Of a DNA stretch of 44,965 nt, positions 32,256-41,087 are shown piece after piece. Location of the stretch: positions 1-44,965 of the forward strand of contig JAITQK010000180.1 in NCBI GenBank assembly GCA_031288975.1, written 5' to 3'. The translations under genes and the position numbers were made by a program. The DNA comes from Treponema sp. Its GTDB lineage: Bacteria > Spirochaetota > Spirochaetia > Treponematales > Breznakiellaceae. Within the stretch, counting starts at the first letter, position 1. The number at the start of each line of letters is the position of its first letter. Under the pieces are notes generated by a model that saw nothing but the letters and a program-made list of their open reading frames with translations, did not search any database and was not told the origin of the DNA.

Positions 32256-32918
32256 ATGATTGAACTTATCGCCTTCCTGGGCAACCCCGGCAGGGAATAC
32301 GCCTGCAACCGGCATAACGCCGGATGGCTTTTGGCAGAGGGGCTACCTTTTTTTTCTTCCCTGAATTGGCAACAGAAATATAAGGGACTGTATGCCACTA
32401 TGGAGGGAAACCGGCTGCGGACCTATGTTCAGCCGGAACCGGGTCTTGGAGAAACGTCCCCGAAGGCCCTGGATGAACACAAGCTGCCTGCCAAACTACA
32501 CATCCTCATGCCCCATACCTACATGAACTGCTCCGGTGATTCGGTGTATCAGGGGGCTTCCTTTTTTAAGATACCGGCAGAGCGGATTCTCCTGGTCCAT
32601 GATGACCTGGAACTACACCTGGGCACCGCGGCCCTGAAGTTTTCCGGAGGGCTTGGAGGCCATAACGGGCTTCGCTCCATGAAGACCCGTTTTAACACCG
32701 CCGACTTCTGGCGCCTTCGCATTGGCATAGGCCGGCCCAACCATGATGATATTGCAGGCTGGGTGCTTTCGGACTTTAGCGCTCAGGAGCAGCAGATCCT
32801 GGATCAGGTCCTGGAAACCTGCGCCGGGGCCTTGATCCGGGCATTAATCTATGGCCCTGAATCCCTGCTGCCGGAATGGAACAAGAAGAAAATAGTGGAA
32901 ACACCGCCGGCACGGTGA
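32256..32918 (+). CDS. pth: Peptidyl-tRNA hydrolase
   Basis: Releases peptides from prematurely dropped peptidyl-tRNA. 220 aa with FLGNPGREYACNRHNAGW, in which His20 is catalytic, then MPHTYMNCSGDSV, LVHDDLELHLG with the catalytic Asp, and GGLGGHNGLRSM. All are standard Pth motifs. The ATG at 32256 follows GGGAG; the longer frame to 32187 has no family match. There is an extra charged segment of about 25 residues (near 45-75) compared with E. coli Pth. The 3' end faces TrpB2 with a 4-bp gap. Confidence 0.93.
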   Translation: MIELIAFLGNPGREYACNRHNAGWLLAEGLPFFSSLNWQQKYKGLYATMEGNRLRTYVQPEPGLGETSPKALDEHKLPAKLHILMPHTYMNCSGDSVYQGASFFKIPAERILLVHDDLELHLGTAALKFSGGLGGHNGLRSMKTRFNTADFWRLRIGIGRPNHDDIAGWVLSDFSAQEQQILDQVLETCAGALIRALIYGPESLLPEWNKKKIVETPPAR

Positions 32919-32922
32919 TGTA

Positions 32923-34305
32923 CTACTGCTTATTTTGCGGAATATCCGGCAGGGATGAAAAGCCCTGTTCTAAGTCGGCATCGCTTGGGATGACGTCGCT
33001 CATGGTTTTGGCGTTGTAAGCCATGTACGCCGTCATATCAAAATAGCCGGTACCGGTTAAGCCGAAGAGGATGCGTTTCTTTTCGCCAGTCCGCTTGCAT
33101 GCAAGGGCCTCGTCAATAGCGACCTTGATGGCGTGGGACGATTCAGGGGCAGGGAGTATCCCTTCGATTTTGGCAAAACGAACTGCGGCGTCAAACACAT
33201 CGGTCTGTATGGCAGAGCGGGCTTCCAGAAAACCGTCGTGGTAGAGCTTCGAGAGGATCGGGTTCATGCCGTGATAACGCAAGCCCCCTGCGTGGTTGGC
33301 CGAGGGGATAAAGCCATTGCCCAGGGTGTACATCCGTAACAGCGGCGTGGTCTTTGCGGTATCCCCGAAGTCGTAGGCGTAGCGTCCCCGGGTGAATGAG
33401 GGGCAGGAAGCAGGCTCCACTGCGATAAACTGGGTCTTTGATTTTCCGGCCAGCTTATCTCCCATGAAGGGCGCGATTAACCCACCGAGGTTTGAGCCAC
33501 CTCCGGCGCAGCCGATGATAATATCCGGCTTGATATCGTACTTATCCAGGGCGGCCTTTGCTTCCTGCCCGATGATCGATTGGTGCAGCACCACATGGTT
33601 GAGGACGCTGCCTAACACATAGCGGCATTTATCTGTTTTAACCGCGGTTTCAACCGCTTCTGAGATGGCGCAACCCAGGGAACCGCCGGTATTGGGGTTA
33701 AGGGCCAGAATCTTACGCCCCGCTTCCGTGGTATTTGACGGCGAGGGGATGAGGTTCGCGCCGTAGGTCTCAATGAGGGCCTTCCGGTAAGGCTTCTGTT
33801 CAGAACTCACCTTCACCATGTACACGGTAAGTCCAAGGCCGTAAAAAGCGCAGGCCATGGCCATGGCAGTCCCCCATTGGCCAGCTCCTGTTTCGGTGGT
33901 AAGGGAGCTGAGGCCCTCGGCTTTCGCGTAAAACGCCTGGGCCGCCGCTGAATTCAGCTTGTGGGAACCAGAGGTGTTGGTTCCTTCGTGCTTATAGTAG
34001 ATTTCCGCAGGGGTATCTAGGGCCTTTTCCAAAAACTTGGCCCGAATCAGGGGGGCAGGACGATAGGCCCGGTAAAATTCCTGGAGACCCTCGGGGATTT
34101 CAATGAGGCGGGTGGTATCGTCAAGCTCCTGTTTGATACATTCCTTGCAGAACACGACTTCAAGATCCGTGGCAGTGGCAGGTTGTAAGGTACCTGGATG
34201 CAGTATTGGGTCTGGTTTGTCCTGCATATCTGCCCGGAGGTTGTACCAATATTTGGGGATCTCCTCCTCATCAAGGTACAGCCGAGTGGGGATTTTCTTT
34301 GCCAT
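32923..34305 (-). CDS. TrpB2-type tryptophan synthase beta-like protein (TIGR01415)
   Basis: PLP enzyme that in this family joins indole with serine (or O-phosphoserine) to give tryptophan. 460 aa, longer than classical TrpB. The N-terminus PTRLYLDEEEIPKYWYNLRA is diagnostic of TrpB2. Lys116 in TSGSHKLNSA should bind PLP, GCAGGGSNLGG the phosphate. Also seen: TETGAGQWGTAMA and PAPESSHAIKVAIDEAL. No trpA or other trp gene is near, so indole salvage is likelier than full synthesis (inference). The leader holds a consensus promoter and overlapping palindromes, so expression is probably regulated. Shine-Dalgarno AAAGGAGAA. Confidence 0.9.
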   Translation of the reverse strand: MAKKIPTRLYLDEEEIPKYWYNLRADMQDKPDPILHPGTLQPATATDLEVVFCKECIKQELDDTTRLIEIPEGLQEFYRAYRPAPLIRAKFLEKALDTPAEIYYKHEGTNTSGSHKLNSAAAQAFYAKAEGLSSLTTETGAGQWGTAMAMACAFYGLGLTVYMVKVSSEQKPYRKALIETYGANLIPSPSNTTEAGRKILALNPNTGGSLGCAISEAVETAVKTDKCRYVLGSVLNHVVLHQSIIGQEAKAALDKYDIKPDIIIGCAGGGSNLGGLIAPFMGDKLAGKSKTQFIAVEPASCPSFTRGRYAYDFGDTAKTTPLLRMYTLGNGFIPSANHAGGLRYHGMNPILSKLYHDGFLEARSAIQTDVFDAAVRFAKIEGILPAPESSHAIKVAIDEALACKRTGEKKRILFGLTGTGYFDMTAYMAYNAKTMSDVIPSDADLEQGFSSLPDIPQNKQ

Positions 34306-34333
34306 GATGTTCTCCTTTCATAATGCTGGTATT

Positions 34334-34367
34334 GTTTCTGTATCCAGAAACGTTTCTATAAATAGAA
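34334..34367. promoter_or_regulatory. Overlapping palindromes in the TrpB2 leader (operator or RNA structure)
   Basis: On the plus strand GTTTCTG (34334-34340) and CAGAAAC (34345-34351) are exact inverted repeats. GAAACGTTTC (34347-34356) is a perfect palindrome with the central CG typical of LacI-family operators. TTCTAT and ATAGAA (34354-34367) are another perfect pair. All lie between the predicted start point and the ribosome binding site of TrpB2. Confidence 0.5.
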
Positions 34368-34375
34368 TCATTGTA

Positions 34376-34404
34376 ATTATAGCTATTTCAGATTACTCTG
34401 TCAA
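34376..34404 (-). promoter_or_regulatory. Consensus sigma70 promoter of TrpB2
   Basis: Minus strand TTGACA (34404-34399), 17 nt, TATAAT (34381-34376). Perfect match to consensus in both boxes and in spacing; the transcript would start near 34369. Confidence 0.75.
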
Positions 34405-34483
34405 GGCTACTGACTCAGAGCAATGTTGACCCATAAACCACCGTAGAGTAAATGCCGTTGCCTTGAGCGCTATATGTTACTAC

Positions 34484-34512
34484 TTGAGGTTCGGACAAAA
34501 TGTATATATTAT
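34484..34512 (+). promoter_or_regulatory. Promoter of the GH1-macrodomain-M48-cyclase operon
   Basis: TTGAGG (34484-34489), 17 nt, TATTAT (34507-34512), about 47 nt leader to the GH1 start. Divergent from the TrpB2 promoter. Confidence 0.5.
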
Positions 34513-34565
34513 AGTAGGTAATAGTTGCCAATGGCTATTCCGGGGCACTATAAAGGAAGCTTAGT

Positions 34566-35885
34566 ATGGAGCAATTGGATTTTCCTGCTGATTTTGTATG
34601 GGGAACCGCCACTGCCAGTTACCAGGTTGAAGGAGCTGGGCATGAAGGCGGACGAGGTGAAAGTATCTGGGATACTTTTGCCCGGATTCCAGGGAAGGTG
34701 TATGCCGGGGAAAACGGGGAGGTAGCCTGCGACCAGTATCACCGGTACCCGGAAGATATTGCCCTCATGGCGAAACTGGGTTTTAAGCGTTACCGCTTCT
34801 CCATTGCCTGGCCCAGGATACTGCCTGGAGGTACTGGTTCGGTTAACCCCCAAGGGGTGGCCTATTACCGCGCCCTCTGTGCGGAACTCCACAAATACGG
34901 CATCAGCGCCTGTGCTACCCTGTACCATTGGGATTTGCCCCAGGTCCTCCAGGATAAAGGGGGCTGGACAGAGCGGTTTATTGTCGATGCCTTTGAGGAA
35001 TTCGTCAGGGTCTGCTTTACCGAACTCGGGGACTGTGTGGATCAGTGGATCACCATTAACGAGCCGCTCTGTGTTACCTACCTTGGGTACTATTTTGGCG
35101 TACATGCCCCGGGGATACAGTCTCTCGATCTCGCCCTCAAGTCGGTTCATCATGTCAACCTTGCCCACGGGGTGGCTGTCAAAGCCTATCGGAAAACCGG
35201 ACTCAAGGCCCCCATTGGGATCACCTGGAACCTCAGCACCCCCCGTCCCGCGACAAACCGCGAGGCCGACCAGCAGGCAGCCCGCATGGCCCGGTCCATA
35301 GAGTCGGAAATGTTCGCCTTTCCCGTGTTGGGTAAGGGCTACCCGGAAATCCCCTGCGAGTGTACCCTCCCCCTTCAAACCGGTGATTTGGCGACTATTG
35401 CCCAGCCAATCGATTTTATCGGGATCAATTACTATTGTGAAAACGCCGTCGGGTATGATGAAACAGCTCCCTTTAAGTACAGCACCCAACCTTGTTGGCA
35501 GGACAGCTCCGACATGGGCTGGCCCATCGTGCCGGGGGGACTCGAACGGCAGCTCAAATGGATACACCAGGTGTCAAAAGGTCTGCCCCTCTATGTTACG
35601 GAAAATGGGTATGCAGGGAAAGATACCGTGGAAGCCGACGGCAGGGTCCATGACTGGGATCGGATTGGGTATCTCAAGCAGCACCTGGCGGCCTGTGCCA
35701 AGGTGATTAAGGAAGGGGTGAACCTCAAAGGATATTATGCCTGGTCCTTCCTGGATAATTTTGAATGGGCCTATGGGTATAGCAAACGGTTCGGCATTGT
35801 ACACGTGGACTATGCCACTCTGAAACGGACCCCCAAGGACAGCGCCTATTTTTTCCGAGATCTGATCGCCGGTTATGGTGAATGA
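34566..35885 (+). CDS. Family GH1 beta-glucosidase
   Basis: 439 aa, a typical cytoplasmic GH1 enzyme that splits beta-linked glucosides such as cellobiose. N-terminus FPADFVWGTATASYQVEG, acid/base Glu166 in WITINEPLC, nucleophile Glu346 in YVTENGYAG, and the late YYAWSFLDNFEWAYGYSKRF block with aglycone-site residues. There is no phospho-sugar signature that I can see, so beta-glucosidase is likelier than 6-phospho-beta-glucosidase. Shine-Dalgarno AAAGGAAG. It leads a four-gene run with 8-bp or smaller gaps or overlaps, which fits a lignocellulose-fed gut organism. Confidence 0.92.
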   Translation: MEQLDFPADFVWGTATASYQVEGAGHEGGRGESIWDTFARIPGKVYAGENGEVACDQYHRYPEDIALMAKLGFKRYRFSIAWPRILPGGTGSVNPQGVAYYRALCAELHKYGISACATLYHWDLPQVLQDKGGWTERFIVDAFEEFVRVCFTELGDCVDQWITINEPLCVTYLGYYFGVHAPGIQSLDLALKSVHHVNLAHGVAVKAYRKTGLKAPIGITWNLSTPRPATNREADQQAARMARSIESEMFAFPVLGKGYPEIPCECTLPLQTGDLATIAQPIDFIGINYYCENAVGYDETAPFKYSTQPCWQDSSDMGWPIVPGGLERQLKWIHQVSKGLPLYVTENGYAGKDTVEADGRVHDWDRIGYLKQHLAACAKVIKEGVNLKGYYAWSFLDNFEWAYGYSKRFGIVHVDYATLKRTPKDSAYFFRDLIAGYGE

Positions 35886-35893
35886 GGAAATAA

Positions 35894-36427
35894 ATGATAG
35901 CAATTGAACTCATACAAGGTGATATTACCAAACTGTCGGTGGATGCCATTGTGAATGCCGCGAACTCAAGTCTTATGGGCGGCGGCGGTGTGGATGGTGC
36001 CATACACCGGGCCGCAGGGCCGGAACTGTTAGCTGAATGTCGGGCCATCGCCGAAGCGCGGGGCAGTTGTGCCTGTCCTCCTGGGGAGGCGGTGATCACC
36101 GGGGCAGGGCGGCTGCCCTGTAAGCGGGTGATCCATACTGTAGGCCCGGTCTGGTATGGGGGTGGACAGGGAGAGGCTGATCGCCTGGCCGCCTGCTACC
36201 GGAACAGCCTCCTCCTGGCAGAAAAGGAGGGCCTTAGCAGTATCGCCTTTCCCAACATCAGCACCGGGGTCTACGGCTATCCCAAGGCTCAGGCTGCGGA
36301 GCTTGCCCTCAGCTCGGTTAAGCAGACCCTCCCTGAAACCCCAGGAATTAAAAAGGTTATTTTTGTCTGTTTTGACCAGGAGAACTATGCATTGTATATG
36401 CGTTTAAAAGGTGATGCCTATGAATAA
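35894..36427 (+). CDS. Macrodomain protein, O-acetyl-ADP-ribose deacetylase type
   Basis: 177 aa, a single macrodomain of the MacroD/E. coli YmdB type. Motifs: [58 protein letters not shown], and [20 protein letters not shown]. The Asn-Ala-Ala-Asn and [10 protein letters not shown] loops form the ADP-ribose site and catalytic region of deacetylases that also remove ADP-ribose from acidic residues. Shine-Dalgarno GAGGAAA. It overlaps the next gene by 8 bp. Possible roles are clearing O-acetyl-ADP-ribose or reversing ADP-ribosylation; the operon gives no decision. Confidence 0.92.
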   Translation: MIAIELIQGDITKLSVDAIVNAANSSLMGGGGVDGAIHRAAGPELLAECRAIAEARGSCACPPGEAVITGAGRLPCKRVIHTVGPVWYGGGQGEADRLAACYRNSLLLAEKEGLSSIAFPNISTGVYGYPKAQAAELALSSVKQTLPETPGIKKVIFVCFDQENYALYMRLKGDAYE

Positions 36428-37673
36428 GATGATGATTCTGAAACAACATATCCTGCTTATATGCTTTGGTATCGTGATAATCGGTGGTGCTGCTGCCCAA
36501 TCAGGAGGTCGTATCATGTATGTGGCGGTAAAAACCCTGGAGTTAAAATCCTCCACTGATTTTTTTGCCCGTGATCAGGGGACGCTGTCCTATGGAGACC
36601 AGGTTACGGTGCTTCGGCAAGAGGGGAAATGGGTTGAAGTCCAGTCCACTGCTCAAAGCACGGTAAGCGGGTGGACCGTATCTACCAGTGTAACGGCTAA
36701 ACGTATCACCTCATCCGGTGGGGCAACCTCGGCTTCAGCCACTGAAATTGCCCTGGCAGGGAAGGGATTTAACGCGGCCCTTGAAAACGCCTACCAGGCC
36801 AAAGGGAACCTCAACTATGCCGATGTTGAGGTCGTGGAATCCTTATGGGTTTCCAAGGAGGATTTATACAATTTTATCATAGAAGGTCATCTGGCACAGG
36901 GAGGCACGTATACCTTTGTTTCCGCTCAAACCGACGCTATAAGCCCGGAAGACGCCTATTATCTCGGTCGTGCGGTAGGGGCCACCATTCTTACGCGGTA
37001 TAAAATCTATACGGAAGCGCCTGAATTAACGATCTATCTTAATAAAATTTGCAATACCCTGGCCATCAATTCCCCTAAACCAGAGCTGTATAACGGGTAT
37101 CATGTTGCGATTCTGGACAGCGCCGAGATCAACGCCTTTGCAACCACCGGAGGGCACATCTTTATAACCCGGGGGCTTCTGGAATGTGCGGATTCCGAAG
37201 ATGCGCTGGCCTCAGTTATTGCCCATGAATTAGCCCACATCCAGCTTCGCCATAGTATGGATGTCATAGAGACAAACCGGCTGGCCCAATCCTTGCAGGG
37301 AATCGCCTCTTCTGCTGCCAAGAGTGCTGCCGCTGCCGCCAAGGTGAGCGATCCGGCCCTTGTTTTTGATACCTCAATCAGGGATATTGTTAATACCATG
37401 GTTATGACCGGGTATTCTCAGGAACAGGAATTTGAGGCTGATGCAACGGCCCTGTCCTTGTTAACCACCGCTGCTTATGAACCATCAAGCCTGATTGATA
37501 TGCTTAAAGTGCTGGACAGAAATCAGCCCCGTCATGCCGGAGGATTCAACAAGACCCACCCGGCTCCACTGCTCCGTATAAGCCATGTGAGCTGGACCGT
37601 TCGGCGCTACTCCGTACCAGATACCCGTGCATTTCGCTGGGACCGTTTCCGTGCGACTCAACAGCAGGATTAA
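36420..37673 (+). CDS. Exported SH3-domain M48 family metalloprotease
   Basis: 417 aa. Signal peptide with the core [17 protein letters not shown], cleavage before QSGG. A bacterial SH3-like domain (about 32-95) reads [36 protein letters not shown] and SGWTVSTSV. The M48 peptidase domain (about 190-400) has the zinc motif HELAH (His269, Glu270, His273) and the third-ligand region [11 protein letters not shown] (probable Glu339). It resembles BepA/LoiP-type periplasmic proteases that survey outer-membrane proteins. The start at 36420 follows AAAAGG by 7 nt and overlaps the macrodomain gene. Its 3' end overlaps the cyclase gene, so the two are translationally coupled. Confidence 0.88.
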   Translation: MNKMMILKQHILLICFGIVIIGGAAAQSGGRIMYVAVKTLELKSSTDFFARDQGTLSYGDQVTVLRQEGKWVEVQSTAQSTVSGWTVSTSVTAKRITSSGGATSASATEIALAGKGFNAALENAYQAKGNLNYADVEVVESLWVSKEDLYNFIIEGHLAQGGTYTFVSAQTDAISPEDAYYLGRAVGATILTRYKIYTEAPELTIYLNKICNTLAINSPKPELYNGYHVAILDSAEINAFATTGGHIFITRGLLECADSEDALASVIAHELAHIQLRHSMDVIETNRLAQSLQGIASSAAKSAAAAAKVSDPALVFDTSIRDIVNTMVMTGYSQEQEFEADATALSLLTTAAYEPSSLIDMLKVLDRNQPRHAGGFNKTHPAPLLRISHVSWTVRRYSVPDTRAFRWDRFRATQQQD

Positions 37674-39813
37674 AAAACATTGTGCTGCCGCTCTTATATC
37701 CATCTCGGTGTTTGGAGCGATAAGTCTGGCCCTGGTTTCAGGTTTTTTTGACTATCTTGAGTATAAAACCTACGATTTCCGGGTCCGCCTTTTAGCGAAC
37801 ACCAGCCGGCCATCAGACGATATCCTGGTGGTGCTCCTCAATCAGGCAAGCATTGATTGGGCGAATCAGGAACGGGGGTGGTCCTGGCCCTGGCCTCGGA
37901 AAGCCTATGCGGAATTCATTGATTATATGCAGCATGCCGGCGCTCAGGCGGTTACCTTTGACGTTATCTTCTCAGAACCTTCGGTGTATGGACCGGAAGA
38001 TGACGCCGCCTTTACCCAGGCTTCCGCTGATTTCGGCAGGGTCGTGCAGACTGTTTTTTTCAGTACTCAATCAGGAAAGAGTCTTACCTGGCCTGAGGGT
38101 TTAGATAAACCCCTGTTCCAGCCAGATGCATTTGATTCCTTTTTATCCCAATACGATCTCCTCCAGCACACCAACGATACCCAGGTCGGCGCCCAATTCC
38201 CCATTGAAGGACTCCTGGAGGCTGCGGGGAGCATCGGTACCATCACGGGAACCGCCGATTCAGACAGTATCTTCCGCAGGGCACGACTCTTTACCCTCTT
38301 TGACCATAAGGCCGTACCGGGCCTTGCCGCCGCCTCGCTGTTGACCTCTGGAACTGAGGCCGGGCTTACCTATAATGAACGGAAGCGTTCCCTTGAGTGG
38401 GGAGCCTATACCATCCCCGTTGATAAACAGGGCATGAGCCTCCTCCGGTTCAGGGGAGACCTGGACCGGTATATACCTTACAGCGCCGCTGAAATTCTCC
38501 AAAGCGCTGAAGCATATACTCAAGGCCGGGAACCGTTGCTCCCCCCGGAAGATTTTTCCGGCAAGTACATCTTTTTTGGTTACTATGCCCCCGGACTTTT
38601 TGATATGTGCAACACCCCCATATCGTCGGTGTACCCCGGCGTGGGTATGCACATCACCATGCTGGATAACCTGCTGCAAGGAGACTTTATCCATGAAAGC
38701 CCCGGTTGGGTTGATATCCTCATGGGCCTTGCCGCCATCCTCCTGGTGAACCTTCTCACCCTGTATTCCGGACGTATCCCCCTGGCCATAACCGGAGGCG
38801 CAGTGCTCCTCATGGTAATGACTGGTTCCGCTATCGCCGCTTACTACTACGCTGGCCTCTGGCTCCCTATGGTGGCGCCTATGGCCGCAGTGGTCCTCAC
38901 GTTTCTCGCGGCGACCCTGTATAACTACGCCACCGAAGGCAACCAGAAACGGTTCATCAAATCCGCCTTCAGCCAATACCTGAGTCCTGCGGTTATCGAC
39001 CGGCTCCTCGCAAACCCCGGGCTACTCAGCCTGGGAGGTGAACGCCGGGAGATCAGCATCTTCTTTTCCGATGTTCAGGGCTTTACCAGCATCAGTGAAC
39101 AACTCGATCCCACCAAGCTCACCGAACTGTTAAACGATTATCTTTCTTTTATGACCGATACCATCCTCGATTCAGGAGGTACTATCGACAAATATGAAGG
39201 GGATGCCATCATCGCCTTTTGGAACGCACCGGTCAATCACGAAGACCATGCCGCCCGTGCTCTGGCATCCTCCCTCAGTTGTCAGCAGAAACTCGCAGAG
39301 CGGCAGGACTTCTTTGCAGAACAATACGGGTGCCGCCTGTTTACCCGCATCGGACTCAATACAGGGTACGCGGTAGTGGGAAACATGGGCTCCACCAAAC
39401 GCTTTGATTACACCATGCTGGGGGATTCGGTGAACCTGGCGGCCCGGCTTGAGGGGCTGAATAAACAATTCGGTACCTATCTTATGTGTACCGAAACCAC
39501 CTTTACCCATGCCCTCCGTACCCAGCCGGTCTTTGGCCGCAAACTAGCCCAAGTCACCGTGGTGGGGAAGCATGAACCGGTTACGGTGTATGAACCTATG
39601 TCTGAAACGGCGTTCCGGGAAAAGGAACCGCTCCTCCAGCAATTTGACGAGGCCCGGGATCTTTTTTACCACGGTTCATTTGCCCAGGCCCTTACCCTGT
39701 TTGAGGCGCTTACTGAACAGGACCCGCCCAGCTTCTTCTACGCCGCACAATGCCGGTATTACCTGGAACATCCAGCCGAATGGAAAGGGTTTTGGCAGGC
39801 CACGAGTAAATAA
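37651..39813 (+). CDS. CHASE2-domain class III adenylate cyclase, second in the window
   Basis: About 720 aa. An N-terminal membrane helix (AALISISVFGAISLALVSGF), an extracytoplasmic CHASE2 domain (about 35-340, with YKTYDFRVRLLA at its start), membrane segments (about 350-425) and a cyclase domain (about 460-640). Catalytic residues are complete: Asp474, Lys514, Asp518, Thr588, Asn595 and Arg599, the Lys/Thr class IIIb set. A short helical TPR-like tail ends the protein (FAQALTLFEALTEQDPPSFF). The start is GTG at 37651 or 37627; both lie inside the M48 gene, so the genes overlap by 23-47 bp. It converges with a small gene 3 bp away. Confidence 0.88.
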   Translation: MRLNSRIKKHCAAALISISVFGAISLALVSGFFDYLEYKTYDFRVRLLANTSRPSDDILVVLLNQASIDWANQERGWSWPWPRKAYAEFIDYMQHAGAQAVTFDVIFSEPSVYGPEDDAAFTQASADFGRVVQTVFFSTQSGKSLTWPEGLDKPLFQPDAFDSFLSQYDLLQHTNDTQVGAQFPIEGLLEAAGSIGTITGTADSDSIFRRARLFTLFDHKAVPGLAAASLLTSGTEAGLTYNERKRSLEWGAYTIPVDKQGMSLLRFRGDLDRYIPYSAAEILQSAEAYTQGREPLLPPEDFSGKYIFFGYYAPGLFDMCNTPISSVYPGVGMHITMLDNLLQGDFIHESPGWVDILMGLAAILLVNLLTLYSGRIPLAITGGAVLLMVMTGSAIAAYYYAGLWLPMVAPMAAVVLTFLAATLYNYATEGNQKRFIKSAFSQYLSPAVIDRLLANPGLLSLGGERREISIFFSDVQGFTSISEQLDPTKLTELLNDYLSFMTDTILDSGGTIDKYEGDAIIAFWNAPVNHEDHAARALASSLSCQQKLAERQDFFAEQYGCRLFTRIGLNTGYAVVGNMGSTKRFDYTMLGDSVNLAARLEGLNKQFGTYLMCTETTFTHALRTQPVFGRKLAQVTVVGKHEPVTVYEPMSETAFREKEPLLQQFDEARDLFYHGSFAQALTLFEALTEQDPPSFFYAAQCRYYLEHPAEWKGFWQATSK

Positions 39814-39816
39814 CAA

Positions 39817-40041
39817 TCACTTTTCTTTCTTATCCTTTGACCCGATAAGGGTAAAAGTTAAACCGCTTTGATACCGGCAATCCGGGTTTGCCGGATTTGC
39901 AATCTTCCCATTGGCATAGAACCCAATAGAACCGGTTGAAAACTCTTTGGCCGTAGCATAGAGCCTTCCCCATTCCTGACCACCATCTCCCACTACAATT
40001 ATTTGCAGGCTCCCCGGGGCCTTATCATCACGTATTGCCAT
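39817..40041 (-). CDS. Small hypothetical protein, 74 aa
   Basis: An open frame with a good Shine-Dalgarno (AAGGAG, 7 nt before the ATG). The protein has no signal peptide or membrane helix. It reads MAIRDDKAPGSLQIIVVGDG, then GQEWGRLYATAKEFSTGSIG and FYANGKIANPANPDCRYQSG, ending in a Lys/Glu-rich tail. The alternating strands and G/Y content suggest a small beta-sheet fold. I do not recognise the family. It is convergent with the cyclase gene (3-bp gap). Confidence 0.6.
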   Translation of the reverse strand: MAIRDDKAPGSLQIIVVGDGGQEWGRLYATAKEFSTGSIGFYANGKIANPANPDCRYQSGLTFTLIGSKDKKEK

Positions 40042-40132
40042 GAATAACTCCTTACTACAATAGTAAAACTTAATATAAACTAAAAAAACTTATTATGGAA
40101 GGGGATTTCGTAATAGAAAGTACAAAAAAGAT

Positions 40133-40205
40133 TAGCAGGGATAGGACTCGAACCTATGACCTCCGGGTTATGAGCCCGACGAGCTGCCAACTGCTCTACC
40201 CTGCG
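40133..40205 (-). tRNA. Initiator tRNA-Met (anticodon CAT)
   Basis: Minus-strand cloverleaf with anticodon loop CTCATAA flanked by the GGG/CCC pairs that mark initiator tRNAs. D-arm region TAGAGCAGTTGGCAGCTCGT and T-arm GGTTCGAGTCC. The first acceptor position is mismatched (C1 opposite U72), another initiator trait. CCA is not encoded. Confidence 0.93.
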
Positions 40206-40220
40206 TTGAACTATGTTTTT

Positions 40221-40249
40221 AATATACTCAATTCAAAAAGATAAGTCAA
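40221..40249 (-). promoter_or_regulatory. Promoter of the initiator tRNA
   Basis: Minus strand TTGACT (40249-40244), 17 nt, TATATT (40226-40221). Same -35 box and spacing as the tRNA-Lys promoter. Confidence 0.6.
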
Positions 40250-40277
40250 GTGTTGAACGCATATTTTTCAATTTTTT

Positions 40278-41087
40278 TTAGCTCAACCGTATTTCGTCGT
40301 TGGCCAGTTCCTGCCGCCTGATGTCCCGGAAACGCTGCACAATACCCTCGGTGGTGAGCTTCGCCTTTTCCTCTGCGTCAATGTCCAGGATGATTTCCCC
40401 GCTGTCCATCATGAGGAGCCGGTTCCCGTATTCCAGGGCATGGGTCATGTTGTGGGTGATCATCATCACCGTAAGCCGGTACTCCCCGGCAAACCGGAGG
40501 GTGAGGTTCATGATAAGCTCCGCGTTTCGGGGGTCCAGGGCCGCAGTATGTTCATCCAGGAGGAGGAGGCTCGGTCGGGACATCACCGTCATAAGGAGGG
40601 TCAGCGCCTGACGCTGTCCCCCTGAAAAGAGTTCCACATTGTCGTTCAAGCGGTTTTCCAGGCCCATGTCCAAAACCCGCAACTGCTCCTGGAATTGTTC
40701 ACGCATCCCTTTGTTCAGGCTTATCTTAAGCCCTTTGTAGCCTTTCTTATGGCAGAGCATCATATTGTCCGCCAGGGTCATCTTCCCTGCAGTCCCCAAG
40801 AGGGGGTTCTGAAAGATCCGGCCAATATACCTGGCCCGTTTGTATTCCGCTTCCCTGGTAATCTCCCGTCCGGTGTGTACCTCATCCACTCCCATAACAA
40901 TACGTCCCGAACTGGGCACGCAGGAGCCGGCGATTACGTTGTACAGCGTGGTCTTACCCGCCCCGTTTGAGCCGATGATGGTAACAAAATCCCCAGACTC
41001 TACCCTGAGATTGACCGACCGCAGGGCAATATTCTCATCCGGCGTTCCAGAACCAAACACCATAGCGAGGTTTTCAAGCCGAAGCAT
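40278..41087 (-). CDS. ABC transporter ATP-binding protein (PF04392-associated, TrpZ-like)
   Basis: About 269 aa. Walker A GSNGAGKTTL, signature FSGGQRQALTLL, Walker B LLLLDEHTAALDPR and the H-loop MMITHNMTHALEYG. DEHT in place of the common DEPT is usual for this transporter group. The start at 41087 is chosen because GGAGGAG lies 6 nt upstream; the ATG at 41093 touches it. It overlaps the permease gene slightly and would power uptake of a small amino-acid-like solute. Operon order on the minus strand is binding protein, permease, ATPase. Confidence 0.9.
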   Translation of the reverse strand: MLRLENLAMVFGSGTPDENIALRSVNLRVESGDFVTIIGSNGAGKTTLYNVIAGSCVPSSGRIVMGVDEVHTGREITREAEYKRARYIGRIFQNPLLGTAGKMTLADNMMLCHKKGYKGLKISLNKGMREQFQEQLRVLDMGLENRLNDNVELFSGGQRQALTLLMTVMSRPSLLLLDEHTAALDPRNAELIMNLTLRFAGEYRLTVMMITHNMTHALEYGNRLLMMDSGEIILDIDAEEKAKLTTEGIVQRFRDIRRQELANDEIRLS

